Shown here one piece after another: positions 52,369-60,605 of a stretch of DNA of 64,000 nt. The translations under genes and the position numbers were made by a program. The first letter of the stretch is position 1; each line of letters opens with the position of its first letter. Location of the stretch: assembly GCF_025421775.1 (NCBI RefSeq), contig NZ_JAOEFX010000003.1, positions 186,001 to 250,000 on the forward strand. The letters are read 5' to 3'. The stretch is from Paenarthrobacter aurescens. GTDB lineage: Bacteria; Actinomycetota; Actinomycetes; Actinomycetales; Micrococcaceae. The notes under the pieces are model-generated. The model was given only the letters and a program-made list of their open reading frames with translations, was not told the DNA's origin and made no database searches.

Positions 52369-53667
52369 ATGACGAACATCAAAACTGTAGCTGTTGTGGG
52401 CCTTGGATATATCGGGCTTCCGACTGCCGCCATCCTCGCCACCAATGGGATCAATGTCGTAGGTATTGACGTAAACCAAAACACGGTGGATGCAGTGAAT
52501 CGGGGCGAGGTCCCGTTTGTGGAACCCGATCTTGGCGTCCACGTGGCTGGTGCCGTGAGCCAAGGACACCTCAAAGCGACTACGGAAACTCCCTCTGCCG
52601 AAGCCTATATCGTGGCCGTTCCGACTCCGTTCCGCGACGATCACTCCGCCGATTTGAGCTATATCGAGGCTGCCGCTCGCGGAATTGCACCTCAGCTCAA
52701 GGGCGACGAGCTTGTTATTCTCGAGTCGACTTCGCCTCCCCGCGCCACGCGACACATGGCTGATTATATTCTCGCGCTGAGGCCGGATCTGTCGCTGGAC
52801 GGAGCCAATGGCGCGCCCGTTATCCACTTTGCGCATTGCCCCGAGCGGGTTCTGCCCGGCCGCGTAATGATCGAACTTGTCACCAATGACCGCATTGTGG
52901 GTGGCATTACCCCTGCTGCTGCGGAGTTGGCAAAAGACCTCTACGCTGTGTTCTGCCAAGGCGAAATTCTGGTCACCGATGATGTGACGGCTGAAATGGC
53001 GAAGCTCGTTGAGAACTCTTATCGCGATGTGAACATTGCTTTTGCCAATGAACTCTCAATTATCAGCGATAAGCTCGGAATCGACGTGTGGGAGCTGATC
53101 CGCTTGGCCAACCACCACCCGCGGGTTAACATCCTCCAGCCCGGTCCGGGTGTCGGCGGTCACTGCATCGCTGTAGACCCATGGTTCATTGTGGCCGCGG
53201 CCCCGGAAGAAGCTCAGCTCATCCGCCAGGCCCGTATTACCAATGACTCCAAGCCGGAATGGGTCGTGGGCAAGGCGCGCAAAGCTGCTGAAGCAGTGGG
53301 AGCCGCACCCGTTATTGCCACTCTCGGCCTGGCATTCAAGGCAAACATCGATGACCTACGGGAGTCCCCTTCCATCGGCATCGCAGCTGACTTGGCTGAA
53401 CAGCTTCCGGCAGCGCAGCTCCTGGTCGTTGAACCGCACGTCGAGGCCCTTCCCGCTGCCCTTCGGGACCGCTCCAACGTTGAGCTCGTGAGCACGGAGG
53501 AAGCCATCTCCAAAGCCGACGTCATCGTGGTCTTGGTGGACCATGACGAATTCAAGTCCGTCTCTCCTGCGGCTTACGCAGGCAAGACGGTCATTGACTC
53601 CCGCGGCATCTGGGGACCGGACGCCAATGCGGAAGCAGCTGCCACCGTAGTCCAGGCCGTCAACTAA
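52369..53667 (+). CDS. wecC: UDP-N-acetyl-D-mannosamine dehydrogenase
   Basis: A 432-residue nucleotide-sugar dehydrogenase that oxidises UDP-ManNAc twice to UDP-ManNAcA with 2 NAD+. The NAD loop is VGLGYIGLPTAA (about 8-19), the middle domain has KLVENSYRDVNIAFANEL, and the catalytic cysteine lies in GPGVGGHCIAVDPWF (about 265). LAFKANIDDLRESP in the C-terminal domain is conserved for the WecC branch, which distinguishes it from UDP-glucose dehydrogenase. Its partner WecB is encoded at the right edge of the window. GGGG lies seven bases before the ATG. Confidence 0.88.
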   Translation: MTNIKTVAVVGLGYIGLPTAAILATNGINVVGIDVNQNTVDAVNRGEVPFVEPDLGVHVAGAVSQGHLKATTETPSAEAYIVAVPTPFRDDHSADLSYIEAAARGIAPQLKGDELVILESTSPPRATRHMADYILALRPDLSLDGANGAPVIHFAHCPERVLPGRVMIELVTNDRIVGGITPAAAELAKDLYAVFCQGEILVTDDVTAEMAKLVENSYRDVNIAFANELSIISDKLGIDVWELIRLANHHPRVNILQPGPGVGGHCIAVDPWFIVAAAPEEAQLIRQARITNDSKPEWVVGKARKAAEAVGAAPVIATLGLAFKANIDDLRESPSIGIAADLAEQLPAAQLLVVEPHVEALPAALRDRSNVELVSTEEAISKADVIVVLVDHDEFKSVSPAAYAGKTVIDSRGIWGPDANAEAAATVVQAVN

Positions 53668-53705
53668 CGGCGTTTCGGCTGCCACAGAGGAAGATTCACT
53701 ACTTC

Positions 53706-54086
53706 ATGGACCGTAAGACCGTGGGGGTTGAGCAGATCCGGCAGGGCATCAGCCGTGCGGCGCTTGCCCACAATGTCCAGATCGAGAAGCTGCAGGCTGA
53801 ATTGCGCGATGCATACCAGCGGGAAGTAGGGATGGCCTCTGTGGTAGCCGAAAGGCGACAGTTCAGCCAAGAGCTTTACACGGCCCGCATAGAGCTGAAC
53901 ATGTACCGTGAGAAACTTGCTGCCAGCGAGGCCGAGCTGGCCGAGCGCGAGAGGCAACTGAACGACCTGTCTCGCGCATACGCAGATACGGAAAGCAAAC
54001 TTGCAGCCTTGTCCAAGTCAGCGCTGGGAGCGCTGCAACTGAAGTACTGGCGCCTACGCAGGCGCAAAAGACAAGGGAAAGCTTGA
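53706..54086 (+). CDS. Small coiled-coil protein
   Basis: A 126-residue protein that is helical throughout. Heptad-like patterns run from about residue 20 to 108 (VQIEKLQAELRDAY, ELYTARIELNMYREKLAASEAELAERERQL, AYADTESKLAAL), and the end is a basic amphipathic tail (LQLKYWRLRRRKRQGK) suited to membrane contact. No family is recognised. It lies between wecC and the larger CgeB-like/GT2 gene, and its TGA overlaps that gene's ATG (TGATG). A scaffold or chain-length role is possible. The start is uncertain because AGGAAG is rather far upstream. Confidence 0.68.
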   Translation: MDRKTVGVEQIRQGISRAALAHNVQIEKLQAELRDAYQREVGMASVVAERRQFSQELYTARIELNMYREKLAASEAELAERERQLNDLSRAYADTESKLAALSKSALGALQLKYWRLRRRKRQGKA

Positions 54087-56737
54087 TGGTCGATTCCGAG
54101 AATCGCCGGTGGCGTGCGAAGAAGCGTTTGGAAGAACTGGAATATTGCCAAACGATGTCAGACTCACGGCAGGGTTTCTATAGCTCAAAGCTATATGTGG
54201 ATTCCGTACTCGCGGGCGAGCCTGTTTCGCCGTCGACCACCCAACGGACATATCTGACGCGGCGCAACGCGTCGTACCCCCAAGGCTACATTGAGGACCT
54301 CCGTCCTATCTTGGACGACATCCCCGAAACCTTGGGCTCGAGAAGCCTCCGCCCCCATCCGGTTGACGTTGCCATCATTGCCGATGAGTTTCTGTACAAG
54401 AGCTTCGATTCAACTGCCCGACTGAGCTCCGTCACTCCGGAAAACTATCGGGACATCGCCGACAATGCGGGACTGTTGCTCATTGCGAGTACTTGGCGTG
54501 GACTCAACGGTGAATGGAAAGGGCTTGCGACCCCGACGTCGAAGAAGCGGAAATTTCTTCTCGAAGAGGTTGTCCCATACTTCAGGGGCAAAGGGACGCC
54601 AGTTGCCTTCTACTCAAAAGAAGATCCGCCAAACTATAGCGAATTCCTCAGCATCGCCAAGGCAGCCGACCATGTTTTCACTTGCGCCGAAGAAAGCGTT
54701 CCGGATTATGCCCGAGATTGCCCTGACGCAGCTTCCATCGGTGTATTGAGCTTTGGGGTCAATCCCTATCACCACTCGCCGGTGTACTCACGCAGACACC
54801 GCCTCCCGGATGTGTTGTTCGCTGGCTCATGGCATACGCAGCGGTATCCCGAACGCCGGTCTGGTGGGAAGGCCATCTTCGACGGCGTCCTCGAATCGTC
54901 ACGGAACCTCGTGATCATTGATCGCAACTGGTCACTGGAAAACAGCCGTTACTTTTTCCCGGAGGAGTACCTTCAGCATGTCGTCCCCACCGTGGAGCAT
55001 GATCTGCTTCTCAAGCTCCAGCGGATCTCCGATTTCAATATCAACCTGAATTCTGTAATATCCAGTCCTTCGATGTACGCTAACCGGGTTGTTGAACTCC
55101 AAGCCATGGGGTCGATGGTGTTGTCGAACTACAACGTGGGCGTCAACAACAGATTCCCTAATGTGCTGACGGCGCAAACTGCGTCGGATGTTCGTGAGGT
55201 GTTGGACGGAATCTCCAAGACCACCCTTTACGAGGTCCAGATGGAAGGCCTCAGGCGGGTGTACAAGGATCACCTAGCCCACGATCGCATGGCAGAGATC
55301 TTGGAGGCCGCAGGCCTGGCAGTAGGGGCGTCACCGGCAAGGGTGTGCGCGGTCATGGAGTCACCCTCCCAGGAACCGCGCCGCGCCGTGCAAGAGCAAA
55401 CTGTCAAGGGCATCGAAACCCTGACCCACGAGCAATTGCGCCAAAGGTACGAAGAGTTCGATATCGCCGTACCCGTATCGGATCGGTTCAGGTACGCACC
55501 GACGTACGTTGAGGATCTGGTCAATGCGTTCAAGTACGCCGATGTTGATTTCGTCATGAAGTCCGTTCCGGGCGACGTTACGGACACAGACATAATGCCA
55601 GAGCATGAGTCCTTTCCCACCTTGTCAGAACCTTCAGCGGGTGCTCTGTGGCTCGACTCAGCTGCCGGCGAAGCGTTTCGCCAAGGTGGTCGGGTTCACG
55701 GCAACGGCTACGTACTCGATCCGCTGGGCATCGCCCGGCATACAAATTCATTATCGCTGTCGGATCCGGCACCGGCTCCCTCCGAAGCGATTCTTTCCGT
55801 CATCGTGCCCGTCCACAACAATGGCCCGTTCCTCCTCCATAAATGCGTCAGGTCCCTCGAACGATCGTCCATCTTCGACAAGATGGAGATCATCTTGGTT
55901 GACGATGGGTCAACCGATTTGCGTACCCACCAAATCTTGGACGAACTGGCGGAGCGTCACACCCAAATTTCTGTCTTCAAGTTCGGGGATACTGGCTCCG
56001 GCAGCGCGTCCAGGCCTCGAAATAAGGGATTGGAGTTGGCAACAGCGCCGTGGGTGACCTATCTGGATCCAGACAATGAAGCGATCCACGATGGTTACGC
56101 AAAGCTGGTGGAGATTGCAGTCGAAGGATCCTTGGACATAGCGATGGGGGACGTGCTCATGCTTGCGGACGAAGTCAAGACGTTCCACAATGCTCATCAA
56201 CTGGGTCGTCAACTGGATGATGGATCCGAATGCGGAGACAACCTTTTGCGGCGCCTGGACTTTTACCCGATGAGCATTCAAGCCGCTGTACTCAACTCTG
56301 CCTGGCTCAAAGGACTGCGGCTTGAGCAGCCAGTGGGTGCCCTCGGCCAAGACTCCTTTTTCTTCCAACAACTGATTCACTACGCCCGTAGGGCCAATGT
56401 CCTGGAAGTACCGGTCCACATTTATTACGGTGCCGTGGAGCAGTCTGTGGTGAACACGATTGGCCCTGGATTTTTTCGGAAGTACCTGCCCCTGGAAATG
56501 GCACGAGCAGGGTGGCTTGAAGAGATCGGGGCGCTGGAGGACTACAAAGCAACCCGTGCCCAGACCTTTATGAAGCACTGGTTTGTTGGCAAGCTCAAGC
56601 AGGTGGCAAAGCAGGACCTAGCTGAATGTGTGGAGATAATTCAACAGTTGGGACGGATCTACGAACCAATTACATGGGACGACGCCGAGGTGTCGGACCT
56701 TATGAAAGGCGACACCTCGGCGGTCTACGAGGCTTAG
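54086..56737 (+). CDS. Bifunctional CgeB-like / GT2 glycosyltransferase (copy 2)
   Basis: An 883-residue protein. The first part is CgeB-like (GLNGEWKGL, FYSKEDPPNYSEFL at about 174-187, FAGSWHTQRYPERR, PSMYANRVVELQAMGSMVLSNYN). From about 570 comes a canonical GT2 domain: LSVIVPVHNNGPFLLHKCVRSL, IILVDDGSTD and TYLDPDNEAI, the last being the metal-binding site. About 200 further residues follow. It shares its design with the 634-residue protein at 50447 but is longer between the two domains. The stop overlaps the stop of the convergent heparinase-like gene by four bases. Confidence 0.82.
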   Translation: MVDSENRRWRAKKRLEELEYCQTMSDSRQGFYSSKLYVDSVLAGEPVSPSTTQRTYLTRRNASYPQGYIEDLRPILDDIPETLGSRSLRPHPVDVAIIADEFLYKSFDSTARLSSVTPENYRDIADNAGLLLIASTWRGLNGEWKGLATPTSKKRKFLLEEVVPYFRGKGTPVAFYSKEDPPNYSEFLSIAKAADHVFTCAEESVPDYARDCPDAASIGVLSFGVNPYHHSPVYSRRHRLPDVLFAGSWHTQRYPERRSGGKAIFDGVLESSRNLVIIDRNWSLENSRYFFPEEYLQHVVPTVEHDLLLKLQRISDFNINLNSVISSPSMYANRVVELQAMGSMVLSNYNVGVNNRFPNVLTAQTASDVREVLDGISKTTLYEVQMEGLRRVYKDHLAHDRMAEILEAAGLAVGASPARVCAVMESPSQEPRRAVQEQTVKGIETLTHEQLRQRYEEFDIAVPVSDRFRYAPTYVEDLVNAFKYADVDFVMKSVPGDVTDTDIMPEHESFPTLSEPSAGALWLDSAAGEAFRQGGRVHGNGYVLDPLGIARHTNSLSLSDPAPAPSEAILSVIVPVHNNGPFLLHKCVRSLERSSIFDKMEIILVDDGSTDLRTHQILDELAERHTQISVFKFGDTGSGSASRPRNKGLELATAPWVTYLDPDNEAIHDGYAKLVEIAVEGSLDIAMGDVLMLADEVKTFHNAHQLGRQLDDGSECGDNLLRRLDFYPMSIQAAVLNSAWLKGLRLEQPVGALGQDSFFFQQLIHYARRANVLEVPVHIYYGAVEQSVVNTIGPGFFRKYLPLEMARAGWLEEIGALEDYKATRAQTFMKHWFVGKLKQVAKQDLAECVEIIQQLGRIYEPITWDDAEVSDLMKGDTSAVYEA

Positions 56738-58521
56738 TTGTTGAACGCAGCGTCTAAGGCGTTCTTGCTGAAGCTGAACGTGCTCCTGAAGACGTGGTGG
56801 CGGGTTTTCGCGGCCTCCAGGCAGATGGACCAAACACCCTCGCGTGTTCCGTCTTCGACTGACCGCCAGCCCCGGAGGGGGGTCTCAGATTCGCGGACTG
56901 GGCCTTGGACCGTACTGCCGGGTCCCGTTTGTAACGACAGCTGCCCCATCGCGCCGTCTAAGGACCAAGAGAGCCCTGGAGAGGTGGGTGTATCCAGTTC
57001 CAGTGCTCCGGAGAGATTAAACCAGACCTGGTAGTCGCGCTTGACCGCATCCGTGGACTGTACATCGTCCGTGACGGTGAGACTCTTGCCAGGCTTCAGC
57101 TCAATCATCCTCCGGTGGGTCCATCCCCCATGGTCCATACGGCCATTCAGGACAAACACCTCTCCCACTTGCTCGCACAGTCCAAGTCCCGAGCCTGCAG
57201 GGGCTCGACGCCGATCGTGGTTCCTGCCATTGGCGGTCACTGTATTGTGAGCCATCGTAGACTCGACAAACCGTCGGAAAGGATCGGCATAGTAGAAGCC
57301 GTCCGCACGAAGGGGCGAGTCAACGGGCAGTTGGGCTCCGTAGCCGTAACGGCCGCCTTCGACCAAGATCTCCTGTCCCCTGTCATACCAGACGAAGTTG
57401 AGATCGTCCGCGTGTTTGTGAGCCCTGCCGTGGAAGGCAGCTGTAAAAGCGAGATACGACGAAGCTGGCTGTTCTGTTTCCGCTTGCGGCTGTGGCGAAC
57501 GGACAAAGGCGTAGCCTGAGTCAGGAAATACCCCCAACTCTGTTGTACCAGCTTGTCCGAACGACCCTCTTGACATGAGGAAGTTGGTTTGGGGGCTCAA
57601 AGTTAGAGGATGGCTCCCGTCTACCATGTTGACGAACGGTGTATCCCCAAGAGGGACCAGCGAGCCATTGGGCTGGATCATCCAGCCCAACAAGTCGGCA
57701 GCCTTCCGGAGTCGGCCCGTCAATTCGGAGTCCTCGATGAGGCCATTGTCCACGGCAATCTGGAAGGATTGCATGAGCATCCGATGGTATTCGGGGGAGT
57801 GCTCGCTGTGGCCGCCGTCCGGAAGGAATTGTGTTCGGATCATGACGGACAGCCGTTCGCGGCCTTCCTCAGCCAGTCCGCTCATTTCGGGCACAGCTTC
57901 AAGAGCTGCGCCCAGTACTGTTTGACCGATAGCTACAAAGTAGCCGTGGTTGGTGCGTGGATTGAACGAACTTTCCAGGGCGAATTCGATCCTGTGCCGG
58001 TCAACAGCATCGAGCAGGGACCGCATTTCATGGACAGTGACACCGTTTCTTGCGCCTAGGTAGATGAGGCCGGCAAGGCGGAGAGCGCGCTGTCCGAGAG
58101 CCATGTTGTACCAGACAATTGCGTTGTCAGTCTCTTGGTCGGAATACCTTTCCGACCAAGAGACTGCGCGATCCAGACACCATTGAAGGTATTCCCTTTG
58201 ACCCGTGCGGATAAACTCCTGGATTGGCCTGTCCATGAACTTCCAGCCGTGCAGTTGGGAACCCCAGCTTCTGTCGTCCGAGCAGAGAGTGTCCCATGCA
58301 AGGGGCAGCGAGAGATCCAGCCGGTCGTAGTCTCCGGCCTTCCAGCCATTGTTGACGACCTCGGAATCCGAGTCACTGAGCAAGCTGTCGAACCAGACTG
58401 CGTTCGACAGATCGGGGCGGTCGCTTGAAGCGACACGTTGCCGAAGAGCTTCAACATCAGTGTCCGATAATTGCTGGAAAAGCAACTCAGACGCGGATTG
58501 CATTCGCTGCCAGATTCGCAT
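56734..58521 (-). CDS. Heparinase II/III family protein
   Basis: A 595-residue protein with an alpha-helical toroid (to about 340) and a beta-sandwich after it. Family residues are visible: NPRTNHGYFVAIGQ (about 184-197), EHSPEYHRMLMQSF, and FHGRAHKHADDLNFVWYDRGQEILVEGGRYGYG (about 363 on), the His-rich metal/substrate region. Relatives cleave uronic-acid polysaccharides by beta-elimination. No signal peptide is seen, so it may work in the cytoplasm. The ATG at 58521 overlaps the previous gene by 35 bases; an ATG at 58503 is also possible. An open frame continues far upstream but is out-of-frame sequence of the GT4 gene. Confidence 0.8.
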   Translation of the reverse strand: MRIWQRMQSASELLFQQLSDTDVEALRQRVASSDRPDLSNAVWFDSLLSDSDSEVVNNGWKAGDYDRLDLSLPLAWDTLCSDDRSWGSQLHGWKFMDRPIQEFIRTGQREYLQWCLDRAVSWSERYSDQETDNAIVWYNMALGQRALRLAGLIYLGARNGVTVHEMRSLLDAVDRHRIEFALESSFNPRTNHGYFVAIGQTVLGAALEAVPEMSGLAEEGRERLSVMIRTQFLPDGGHSEHSPEYHRMLMQSFQIAVDNGLIEDSELTGRLRKAADLLGWMIQPNGSLVPLGDTPFVNMVDGSHPLTLSPQTNFLMSRGSFGQAGTTELGVFPDSGYAFVRSPQPQAETEQPASSYLAFTAAFHGRAHKHADDLNFVWYDRGQEILVEGGRYGYGAQLPVDSPLRADGFYYADPFRRFVESTMAHNTVTANGRNHDRRRAPAGSGLGLCEQVGEVFVLNGRMDHGGWTHRRMIELKPGKSLTVTDDVQSTDAVKRDYQVWFNLSGALELDTPTSPGLSWSLDGAMGQLSLQTGPGSTVQGPVRESETPLRGWRSVEDGTREGVWSICLEAAKTRHHVFRSTFSFSKNALDAAFNN

Positions 58522-60559
58522 ACTGGGTGTTATAGACGGCCGCGTTGGCCTCCCACGAGCGGCTTTCCCGTACCCACGCCGCGCCTGCTGCCGCCATGTG
58601 ACTCCGTGTCTCCGGACTTGAAACGAGGTCGGAGAGAACGTCTGCGAGTGAGCCACTGTTTCCAGCTTGGAACAGAGCAGCCGAGCCGCTTGCCTCCGCA
58701 ATTTCCTTGAGCGCATCGACGTCGGACATAACAATCGTTCGTCCCGTCGCAAAGGCCTCAAAGGGTTTGAGCGGCGTGACGAGCTGGCATACAGCTGCTG
58801 CTGTACGTGGGACGACGAAGATATCAATGAGACCGTAGTAGTCCAGGATGTCCTCGTGAGGTACACGGCCAGTGAAGAGCGCATCGTCAAGACCCAAAGA
58901 CTCAGCCGTGGCCTTGAGAGAGTCGAGGACTGGTCCATCGCCCACCACCAAGAGCCGAACCGGGATGTTGAGGCGTTCACGCAACTGGCTGAAGGCCTCG
59001 ATAAGGACAGGTACGCCCTCATACTCGACCAGCGATGAAATGTAGCCAATGACGAGCTCGTCGCTCCGGATGCCCAGCTTGGCCGCCAATTCGGGGTTGC
59101 GAGTCTGAACAGGGAACTGGTCGCCACTGACTGCGTTTGGCACCACCGAAGTCTTTTCCGCTGGGCAACCTTCGGCGGTAATACGGCGCTTCATGACTTC
59201 TGCGAGGGTGAAGACGTGGTCCGCAGCATCTCTGCAGTCGTGCTCGCGTTCCCGGCGCCAGGCGTAGGTGTCCGGGCTCCCCCAACGTTCGCTGAAAGCC
59301 TCGATGTCTTCAATGCCGTTGGCTTGAGCCATGCGGGAAAGCCAGGACTCTTCCCAAAAGCCACGGGATTCATAGATCACAGGAATCCCGAAATAGTCAC
59401 CGACTGCCCGCGCTGAAAGGGCATTGAAGAAGTCCGAATGTGCGTGGAGGACAGCGGGACGTACGTCCGAAACCACACGTGCAAGTTCCTCGACATTGGC
59501 ACTTAGCCAGACAGTCATTGCTGTGTTCAGTCGGATTGGACCAGAGGGGAGGTGGTAACTGACTTTGTCCAGCTCCACCTGCGCGGGAGCATCATTGTTC
59601 ACGGCATCGCCCACTTGGTTGCACACATGGACTTCGAGGCCCGAATTAATTTGGGCGGTAGCCGTGTAATGCGTACGAAGCGTGTAGCCGGATTGGGTGG
59701 TTGGAAGTACCTTGCCCACTACGTGAAGGATGCAGTTTGGTTTGGGCTCAAAGAGTTCGTATGGACCCTGGACTATCGGTTTGAAGGCGCCGGAGAAGAT
59801 CTTAACTTCTTCATCCCGCAGCTCGATAGCGCTGGCGAGCTTTTCATTGGGGTTTCGGGCAAGAACCACTCGCAGCACGCTTTGGCTCTTGGCCGTGTAA
59901 CCAAGCTTGCGTAATTCGTTGGCGAGGCCACGGAGCGCAGCTGTGTTGATCTTTTCAAAGAACGAATGTGCTTCGAGCATTTCATACACTGCCAACGGCT
60001 TGGTGTTGTACTGCGCCTCGGCAAGTTTCTTAACCTCGTTGGCGGAAAAGGATCGCCAGTTGCTGCCATCCGATGCTACAAGGTCGAATTGCCGCGCAAG
60101 ATGACGCTTTTCGAGCTTCTTGATGTTCTCGTCATGCTCGGATTTGAGGTCTTCGACGACTTTGAGCAGTCGTTCTTGCTCTGCTTCAAGTTCAGGACTG
60201 GCGACCGATTCCAGGGCTGAGGCACTTTGGAGGAGCTCGAGTTGCTGTCCCGCGGAAGCATTTTGGGATTCCTGCACTTCCGTGAGCTGCCGTTGCAGAC
60301 TTAGTAGGTACTTCTTGATCGAGGCTTGGGACTCGCGCTGCAAGCGGCGGTTTTCCCTCAGCCTCGCAATTAAGCCAGTGCTGGCAAGGCTGAAGGCGAA
60401 AATAGCCACAGCAAACAAAACGATTATGGTGGTTGCGCTTGCCGTCGAAACCGCCTGCGGTAGGAGTGCCAGCAATGTGCCAATGAATATGAAGCCTAAA
60501 CCCGCAACCGCGGAAAGGCCGATGGTCCTGTCAGAACTGAGTCTTCTGTTATTGTGCAA
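58487..60559 (-). CDS. Membrane-anchored coiled-coil glycosyltransferase family 4
   Basis: A 690-residue protein. Two N-terminal membrane helices (TIGLSAVAGLGFIFIGTLLALL and TTIIVLFAVAIFAFSLAST) are followed by about 90 residues of coiled coil rich in Glu, Gln, Lys and Leu, then a linker and a GT-B core from about 240 (LHVVGKVLPTTQSGYTLRTH, IGYISSLVEYEGVPVLIEAF, LVVGDGPVLDSL, VTPLKPFEAFATGR). Membrane tethering and a coil beside a polymer pathway suggest a role in complex assembly or chain length. The TTG at 60559 has AGGAA at five bases; a TTG at 60595 has none. Confidence 0.78.
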   Translation of the reverse strand: MHNNRRLSSDRTIGLSAVAGLGFIFIGTLLALLPQAVSTASATTIIVLFAVAIFAFSLASTGLIARLRENRRLQRESQASIKKYLLSLQRQLTEVQESQNASAGQQLELLQSASALESVASPELEAEQERLLKVVEDLKSEHDENIKKLEKRHLARQFDLVASDGSNWRSFSANEVKKLAEAQYNTKPLAVYEMLEAHSFFEKINTAALRGLANELRKLGYTAKSQSVLRVVLARNPNEKLASAIELRDEEVKIFSGAFKPIVQGPYELFEPKPNCILHVVGKVLPTTQSGYTLRTHYTATAQINSGLEVHVCNQVGDAVNNDAPAQVELDKVSYHLPSGPIRLNTAMTVWLSANVEELARVVSDVRPAVLHAHSDFFNALSARAVGDYFGIPVIYESRGFWEESWLSRMAQANGIEDIEAFSERWGSPDTYAWRREREHDCRDAADHVFTLAEVMKRRITAEGCPAEKTSVVPNAVSGDQFPVQTRNPELAAKLGIRSDELVIGYISSLVEYEGVPVLIEAFSQLRERLNIPVRLLVVGDGPVLDSLKATAESLGLDDALFTGRVPHEDILDYYGLIDIFVVPRTAAAVCQLVTPLKPFEAFATGRTIVMSDVDALKEIAEASGSAALFQAGNSGSLADVLSDLVSSPETRSHMAAAGAAWVRESRSWEANAAVYNTQYANLAANAIRV

Positions 60560-60605
60560 CGTGTTTCCTAAGTCAATGAAATCTGGTCGGTGCAAAAGTG
60601 TTGCA

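Noticed and set aside
58522..59127. A 202-residue N-terminal extension of the heparinase-like protein
   Set aside because: The extension is Ser/Arg-rich low-quality sequence that overlaps the well conserved C-terminal half of the GT4 gene in another frame.
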